DNA of 64,000 nucleotides from Mesorhizobium sp. 113-3-3 (GTDB lineage: Bacteria > Pseudomonadota > Alphaproteobacteria > Rhizobiales > Rhizobiaceae). This document shows, one piece after another, positions 32,750-41,700 of the stretch; position 1 is the first letter of the stretch, and every line of letters begins with the position of its first letter. The DNA is taken from positions 3,786,501 to 3,850,500 of the forward strand of contig NZ_AP023243.1 of NCBI RefSeq assembly GCF_016756495.1, read 5' to 3'. Below the pieces are notes generated by a model, which was not told where the DNA came from, made no database searches, and was given only the letters and a program-made list of their open reading frames with translations. A program made the position numbers and the translations under genes.

Positions 32750-35700
32750 ATGACTCGTGTTCGTTGGGACGTGGCCGAGTCTCGCCTTCTTTCAGGCTGG
32801 TTGAAGCAGAGATTTCTTGGCCTTTCAGGCTTTGCGGCGATAGCGGCCATTCTCATGGCGCTGACGCTGTTCGTCGGTTCGACGGGGCCTGCCGAAGCGA
32901 CATGCACGGGGCCGAGTGGCGGCGTCGAGACCTGCGCGGGATCTGGAACACAGTCCGACATCAGCTACACCGCGCCTGGCGTCACGACGCTCAACATCAA
33001 CACGCTGACGATTGACCCCAGCCGGATATCCCTGACCGGGTCAGGTGCGGCGCCATCTGCTCCCGGCGAGGCGCACTATACATGCAGCACCGGCATCGCG
33101 AGCGACTGCACAATCACGTTGGCGGTTCCCGCGAACGGCAGCAATCCGGCCCAGCCGGAAAAATGCGTGGTCAATTCCGGCGCTACGAGCGGTGCGACCT
33201 GCGTGGCGCCACCGCCGGTCGCTGCGGGCGGGCCTTCCGGCAATTCCGGTCCGACACTTGTTGTCAACTACAATCAGCCCACCGCCAACACCAACACGCC
33301 GAACAGCGGCGCGGTGATCGCGACCGGCAACATCGGTGTTCTCGGCGCCTCGAACGGCAGCCGTGGCGGCAATGGCAGCAATGGCTACGTCTTCTCCGAC
33401 GGCGGTGACGGCGCCAACGGCGCCGATGGTGGCACCGTCACGGTCAATGTGGACGGGGCCGTCAAGACGAGCAACAACTGCGTCCTGCCAACGGCCTGTC
33501 CCAATGCGGGCATCGTGGCCAGCAGCGTCGGCGGAGACGGTGGCGATGGTGGCGACGCCAAGGGTATTTCGGGCGACGCCGGTGACGGCGGGCTGGGCGG
33601 CAGCGGCGGCTTCGCCACCGTCAACTTCAACAGCGGTAGTGTCGAAACGCTCGGCAATTATTCAGCGGGCATAGCAGCCATCAGCCAGGGCGGCCATGGC
33701 GGCAATGGCGGCGGCGGCGGCGGCCTGGTCTTCAATCCGGGCGGCGGCAGCCCGGCCGGCGCCGGCGGCAACGCCACTGTCTTTACCGGCGTCGGCACGA
33801 CGATCACCACCCATGGCATCTACTCGCACGGCATAGCCGCGCAGTCGATCGGCGGCGGCGGCGGCGGCAGCGCCGGTGGTTTCGGACTGTTTTCGTCATC
33901 CGGCGGCGGCGGCGGCAATGGCGGCAACGGCGGCATCGTCCAGGTCACCAACAATGCCAACATCACCACCTGGGGCAACAATTCACAGGGTATACTCGCC
34001 CAGACGATCGGCGGTGGCGGCGGCGACGGCGGCTCGAACTTCGGTCTGTTCGCCTCGGGCGGCAGCGGCAGCCTCGGCGGCAATGGCGGCCCTGCCAATG
34101 TCGTGACGGTCGGCGTCACCAATTCCGGCGCGATCGTCACCCATGGCCAGGAATCCAACGGCATCCTGGCGCAGTCGATTGGTGGCGGCGGCGGCAATGG
34201 CGGCAATTCCGGCGGTCTCGTGTCGCTTGGCGGCGACGGCGCCTCGACCACCAATGGCGGCATCGTCGAGGTGACGAACACATCAGCCGGTTCCATCAGC
34301 ACCGACGGCAAGCAGTCCGCCGGCATTTTCGCCCAGTCGGTCGGTGGCGGCGGCGGCAATGGCGGCACTTCCGGCGGCCTGTTCTCGGCCGGCGGCAAGG
34401 GCGGCGCCGGCGGCAATGGCGCGCGGGTGACGGTGATCAATGCCGGCGATATCGAAACCGGAAAAAATGGTGCCGGCTCGGTCAATTCCGCCGGCATTTT
34501 CGCACAATCGGTCGGCGGCGGCGGCGGCAATGGCGGTGGTGCTTTCTCCGGCGGCATCGGCTTCAGCGTGGCGATTGGCGGCGCCGGCGGGAGTGGCGGC
34601 ACGTCCGGCGCGGTAGAGGTGCTGCGCGACGCCAACGATACAGCCTATTCGATCATCACCCATGGCGACCAGTCGGATGCCGTTTTCGCGCAATCGATCG
34701 GCGGTGGCGGCGGCAATGGCGGATTTTCGGTTTCGGGCGCGGTCGGCGTGCTTGCGCTCGCCATGGGCGGGGCCGCCGGCAATGCCAGCGACGGCAACAT
34801 CGTGACGGTGGAGACCGCCGGCTCGCTGACCACTTACGGCCAGGGATCGCGCGGCATCTTCGCGCAGTCGATCGGCGGCACGGGCGGCAATGGCGGCGCG
34901 GCAATCGCGGTGGCGGTCAACGCCACAGGGACATTCGCGGCGGCGATCGGCATTGGCGGCAATGGCGGCGCCGGCGGTGCATCGAAATTGGTGACCGTGT
35001 CGAGCCTCAGCGATATCTCGACGGCCGGTAACAATGCCGGCGGCATCGTTGCCCAATCGGTCGGCGGCGGCGGCGGCAATGGCGGCTATGCGATCGGCGG
35101 CGCCATCGGCGGCGCGGTCGGTATTGCCGTCAATATCGGCGGCAAGGGCGCCGGCGGTGGCGCCGGTGCGGACGTCATTGTCGGCAGTTCCGGCTCGATC
35201 CATACCAAAGGCAACAATTCGACCGGCATCCTGGCACAGTCGGTCGGCGGCGGCGGCGGCAATGGCGGCTTCACCATCTCTGCAGCTCTTGGCGGCGGCG
35301 CGGCGAGCGTCGGCCTCGGCGGCGCGGGTGCCGACGGCAGCAATGCCGGCAACGTCACCGTCAATGCCGACGGCGCCGGCCATACGGTCGCCACCGCCTA
35401 TGCGGGCACCTGGAACCTTGTTACCGAAGGCAAGAACGCGGTCGGCATCCAGGCCGAAAGCATCGGTGGCGGCGGCGGCAATGGCGGCTTCTCCGGCAGC
35501 CTCGCGGCGGGCGGGCTTGTCGGTGTCGGCGTCAGCCTCGGCGGCACGGGCGGGGGCGGCGGCGACGCCGGAACGGCGACCGTCAACAATGGCAAGAAGG
35601 TCGGCAACACCCTCACCCAGAACAACATATTGACGATAGAGGACAATTCGACCGGCATCCTGGCGCAGTCGATCGGCGGCGGCGGCGGCAATGGCGGCTT

Positions 35701-38700
35701 TGCCGTGACGCTCAGCGTCTCCGGTTCGTATGAAGGCGCCGGTGGCGCGGCCGCGGTCTCGGTCGGCGGCAGCGGCGCCACCGGTGGCGTCGGCAAGGAC
35801 GTTTTCGTCACCAGCTACGGCAATATCGCCACCTACGGCAAACAGTCCGACGGCATCATGGCGCAGTCGATCGGCGGTGGCGGCGGCAATGGCGGCTTCA
35901 GCGTCGCCGGCACGTTCACGACCGGCGCGCTGGGTGCTTCGGTGGCAGTCGGCGGCAGTGGCGGCAGCGGCCAGAGCGCCGGCGCGGTGACGGTGACCTC
36001 GACCGGCAACATCCAGACGCATGGCGACCAGTCGATCGGCATCATGGCGCAGTCGGTTGGCGGTGGCGGCGGCAATGGCGGCTTCGCCGGCGCCGGTGCG
36101 ATCACGCTGCAGGGTGTCAGCGCCGCGGTCGGGCTTGGCGGCAGTGGCGCCGGTGGCGGCAGCGCGAAAACCGTCCGCGTCACCTCGACCGGCGACATCA
36201 CCACCTATGGCGACCAGGCGATCGGCATTCTGGCGCAGTCGGTCGGCGGCGGCGGCGGCAATGGCGGCTCGACCGTTTCGCTGGCGCTTGCCAAGGATGC
36301 CGGTATCGGCGTGGCGCTGGGCGGCAAGGGCGGCGCGGCCGGCGACGGCCTTGATGTCACCGTCATCGCGACGGGCAACATTTCGACGGGCGCCGGCTTC
36401 ATATCGGGCGGCGTTCGCGGCACGGGTGCGGCCGGCATCCTGGCGCAATCGGTCGGCGGCGGCGGTGGCAATGGCGGCTTTGCCGGCACGCTTGGCGGCG
36501 GCAAGTCGATCGCCGTCGGCGTGGCGTTTGGCGGCAGCGGCGCGGGCGGCGGCAGCGCCGACATCGTCAAGGTCACCTCGACCGGCAACATCGCGACCAA
36601 TTTCGACAATTCGTCCGGCATCATCGCGCAGTCGATTGGCGGCGGCGGCGGCAATGGCGGCTTCAGCGTCGCGGTCTCGGGCGCACTGGGCGACCCTGAT
36701 GCCGCAACGGCCTCGGTCGCGATCGGCGGCAAGGGCGGTGTCGGCGGCGTCGGCAAGGACGTGACGGTTACGAGCACCGGTACGATCACGACGACCGGCA
36801 AATTCTCCAACGGCATATTGGCGCAGTCGATCGGCGGCGGCGGCGGCAATGGCGGCTTCGCCGTCGCCGGCTCGGCCACGACGGGCAATGCCGGCATCGG
36901 CGTCGGTGTCGGCGGCACGGGCGCCACCGGCTCGACATCAGGCAAGGTGATCGTCAACAGCTACAGCCTCGTCGGCGCGAACGGCCAGCCAGTGCTGCAG
37001 GCGCCAGCCTCGAACATCGTGTCGATCTGGACCCAGGGTGACAATTCATCCGGCATTTTCGCGCAGTCGGTCGGCGGCGGCGGCGGCTCGGGCGGTTTCG
37101 CGGGCAGCCTCGGCGTCGGGCTCGGCGGCGGCGGGCTGGGCGTCAGCATCGGCGGCGGCGCCGGATCCGGCTCGACCGCCGAAACGGTCACCGTCACCAG
37201 CTACAACAACATCCTGACCGGCGGCAAAGATTCCTTCGGCATCATGGCGCAATCGGTCGGCGGCGGCGGCGGCAATGGCGGTTTTGCCATTGCGCTGGCC
37301 GGTAGCAAGGACATGGCGGCCAGCGTCGCGGTCGGCGGCTCCGGCTCGAGCGGCGGCGACGCCGCGGTCGTCACCGTCACCAGCCACGGCAACATCGAGA
37401 CCGACGGCGACGGCTCGCATGCGATCTTCGCGCAATCGGTCGGCGGCGGCGGCGGCAATGGCGGCGGCGCGATAGCCGGCACGCTGACGGGCGAGGGCAC
37501 GGGCAGTCTGGCCGTCGGTGTCGGCGGCTCGGGCGACAATGGCGGCAACGCCAAATCGGTCACAGTCACCTCGACCGGCAATCTCAGGACCGAAGGTTTG
37601 AAGGCCGACGGCATCCTGGCGCAGTCGATCGGCGGCGGCGGCGGCAATGGCGGCTTCTCCGGTGCGCTGGCGATCACCACGGGAGCCGGCGCGATCGGCG
37701 TCGGTGTCGGCGGGTCCGGCAAGGGCGGCGGCAACGCCGACACGGTCACCGTGACCTCGACCGGCAACATCGTCACTCTCAAGAACGGTTCGAACGGAAT
37801 ATTGGCGCAATCGGTCGGCGGCGGCGGCGGCAATGGCGGCGCGGCGGTCACCATCGCCGGCGCCGGGCAGAAAGCGGCCGCGGCGGTATCGGTTGGCGGC
37901 AGCGGCGCCAAGGGCGGCACCTCCCAACTCGTCACGGTCAACAACATCGGCACGATCAACACGACCGGTGACAAGGCCAACGGCATCCTCGCCCAGTCGA
38001 TCGGCGGCGGTGGCGGCACCGGCGGCTTCGCCATCTCCGGCGAGATGGTCGTCGACGGCGCCGGTGGCGCCGCCGTCAGCGTCGGCGGCAATGGCGGCAC
38101 CGGCCAGGATGGCGGCCGCGTCATCGTCAACAGCAATGTCGGTACGACGCTCGCCGGCAACAATGCGACCATCCACACCGTTGGCGGGGATTCGAATGGC
38201 ATCTTCGCGCAATCGGTCGGCGGCGGCGGTGGCGATGGCGGCTTCTCAGGTGCTGTTTCGGTCACTGGCCAAAATGCCAAGGCCGCGATCGGCGTCTCCG
38301 TCGGCGGCTCCGGGGCCGGCTCCGGCGACGGCAAGGCAGTCAACGTCACCTCGGTCGACAACATCCTGACCCAAGGCAACGGCGCCAACGGCATTCTCGC
38401 GCAATCGGTCGGCGGCGGTGGCGGCAATGGCGGCTTCTCCTTTGCCGCGACAATCAAGGGCTCGCTCGGCAAGAACCCGAGCAAGAATGGCGCGGTCTCG
38501 GTATCGCTCGGTGGCGGCGCCGGATCCGGCGGCGATGCCGAGAAGGTCACGGTCGATTCCACCGGCATCATCCAAACCGGCGGCAACAAGGCTTTCGGTG
38601 TCCTGGCGCAGTCGATCGGCGGCGGCGGTGGCACCGGCGGGCTTAGCGTGGCGGCAGCGCTCAACCTCGGTGAGGGCGGCAACCAGATCACCGCGGCTGT

Positions 38701-41700
38701 CGGCGGCGAGGGCGGTGGCGGCGGCACGGGCGGCGAAGTGCTGCTGACGCGCCACGGCTCGACCATCACCACCGGCGATCAGTCCATCGGCCTGTTCGCG
38801 CAATCGGTCGGCGGCAGCGGCGGCAATGGCGGCATGGCGATATCAGGCGTCATTGCCGGCACCGATGCAAAAACCCTGTCGGCCAGCGTCGGCGGCTTCG
38901 GCGGCGCCGGCACCAACAGCAGCAAGGTGACGGTCGACAACACCGGCGCCATTTCGACCTACGGGGTCGAATCGCACGCCATCCAGGCGCAGTCGATCGG
39001 CGGCGGCGGCGGCAATGGCGGCATGGCGGTGTCGGCCGTGATCGGCTCGCTCGGCACGGGGACCAATTTCAATGCCGGCGTGACTGTCGGCGGCTTCGGC
39101 GGAGACGCCGGCTTTGCCGGCGACGTCTTCGTGACCAATCACGGTCTCTTGCAGACCGGCTTGCTTGCGGCCGGCCAGACCACGACCAATGGCGATGGCG
39201 CCTACGGCATCTTCGCGCAGTCGGTCGGCGGCGGCGGCGGCTCCGGCGGCAACGCCATCACCGGCGTGCTTGGCCTCAAAGGCAACAATGCGGGCACGCA
39301 GGTCAATGTCAGTGTCGCCGTTGGTGGCTCGGGCGGCAACGGCAATACGGGCGGCAACGTCACCATCAGGCAGTATGGCGGCATCGAAACCAACGGCATG
39401 GGCGCCTTCGGCATCCTGGCGCAATCGATCGGCGGCGGCGGCGGCACAGGCGGCCGCGCCAACTCGATCTCGCTGCAGCTTGGCGCAAAATGCACACTTC
39501 CAAAGGTCTGTGAGCCGGCCGGCGGCAAGCCGAACTGGAACCTGCAGGCAACCGTCGGCGGCGCCGGCGGCACCGGCAATGACGCCATGACCGTCGATGT
39601 CGGCAATTATGATTTCATCACCACGCATGGCGACAAGTCGTCCGGCATCGTCGCGCAGTCGATCGGCGGCGGCGGCGGCATCGGCGGCGATGCCTATGTG
39701 GGGACGGGCGGCCTGCTGGCGATACCTTACGTGCCAGTCGATCCGACGCTGCTCCTGAAGCCGCTCGGCACCAGCAGCCTGACCAGGTCGGGCACGGTCG
39801 CCATTGGCGGCAACGGTGCCGGTGGCGGCAATGGCGGTACCGTCATCGTTGCCAATGAAGGCGTGATCACGACTCACGGCACCAAGTCGGACGGCATCCA
39901 CGCCCAGTCGATCGGGGGCGGCGGCGGCGATGGCGGCGACGGCGAGGCCGGCGCGCTCGGCACGGTTGGCATCGGCGGCAAAGGCAAGGCCGCGGGCAAT
40001 GGCGGCTCGGTCACCGTGACCAACGGCAAGGCCGATCTCAGCCAGGCCGGCACGGCCATCATCCAGACCTTCGGCACGGGGACACTTCCGGCGGATGTCC
40101 CCCCGAACACCAAACCGGAGGAGGGCTTTTCGGCCGGCATCTTCGCCCAATCGGTGGGCGGTGGCGGCGGCACCGGCGGCGGCGCCGGCGGTCTGCTGTC
40201 GCTCGGCGGCTCTGGCAAAGCCGGTGGTATCGGCGGCCACGTCGAGGTCAACAATTACGGCGGCATTCTCACCCACGCCGATGATTCCGTTGGAATTTTC
40301 GCCCAGTCGATCGGCGGCGGCGGAGGTGCCGGCGGTTCGCTCGGCATCAGCGCGATCGCTGTCGGCGGCGCCGGCGGGGCAAGTGGTAACGGTGGCCAGG
40401 TGGATGTCGTCAACAGTGCGATGATCGAGACGCATGGCATCGATTCCTACGCGATCCAGGCGCAGTCGGTGGGCGGCGGCGGCGGTTCGGGCGGCGGCAA
40501 GAATGGCGGTATAACCGGCTCGATCCCGGCCCTGATCTCGATCGGCGGCGCCGGCGGCTCGTCCGGTATCGGCGGCATCGTCAACGTCACCAACAACAAC
40601 AGCCTGCACACCTATGGCGCCGGCGCCGACGGCATCAATGCCCAGTCGATCGGCGGCGGCGGCGGTTCCGGCGGCCGCGCGATCGGCTTTATCGCCGTTG
40701 GCGGCAAGGGCGGCGATGTCGGCAACGGCACCATGGCCGGCAGCAACGGCGGGGGCGGCGCGGTCACCGTCAACAATAGCGCCAATGGCACGATCACCGT
40801 CGAAGGCGTCGGCGCGCATGGCATCTTCGCGCAGTCGGTCGGTGCCGGCGGCGGCTCGGGCGGTGGCGCCTTCGGCGTCAGCATCGTGCCTGTCGCGATC
40901 GGCGTCGGCGGCGGCGGCGGCAGTTCGGGCGATGGCGGCGTCGTCACCGTCAACAACCATGGCGACATCACGACGGTGTCGGCCTCGTCGGTCGCGATCT
41001 TCGCCGAATCCATCGGCGGCGGCGGCGGCACGGGCGCCATGAGCGTGGCGGCAAGCCCGGCGCCTGGCGCCTTCACCTTCGGCATCGGCGGCGATGGCGG
41101 CGCCAATGGCAAGGGCGGCAACGTCAATGTCACGAATTTCAGCGACGGCATCATCCACACAAAGGGCTTCGGCTCGACCGGCATCATGGCGCAGTCGGTG
41201 GGCGGCGGCGGTGGCGCCGGCGGTGCGTCCTATTCCGTATCGGGCGGCCCGCCCGGACTTGCCATCGCGCTCGGCGGCAAGGGTGCCGCCGGCGGCGACG
41301 GCGGCTTCGTCACCGTCATCAACAATGGCGCCATGCAGCTCGACGGCGACAATTCCGTCGCGATCTTCGCGCAATCGGTGGGCGGCGGCGGCGGCTCGGG
41401 CGGCACCGCGATCGCCGCGGCGATCGGCGTGCCGGTGTTCATCGGCGGCGACACCGGCGCGACCGGCAAGGGCGGCGACGTCACCGTCACCAATACGGGA
41501 CAGATCAGGCTCACCGGCAACGGCTCGGTCGGCATCTTCGCGCAGTCCGTCGGCGGTGGCGGCGGCGTGGTGACGGCGGGCACCGACGGCATCGTCCAGG
41601 CCGTCGCCGGCGGCAGCGGCAATGGCGGCGTCGTGACCATCAACAGCAATGTCGCCATGCTCATCACGGGCGACAATTCGGTCGGCGTGTTCGGCCAGAG

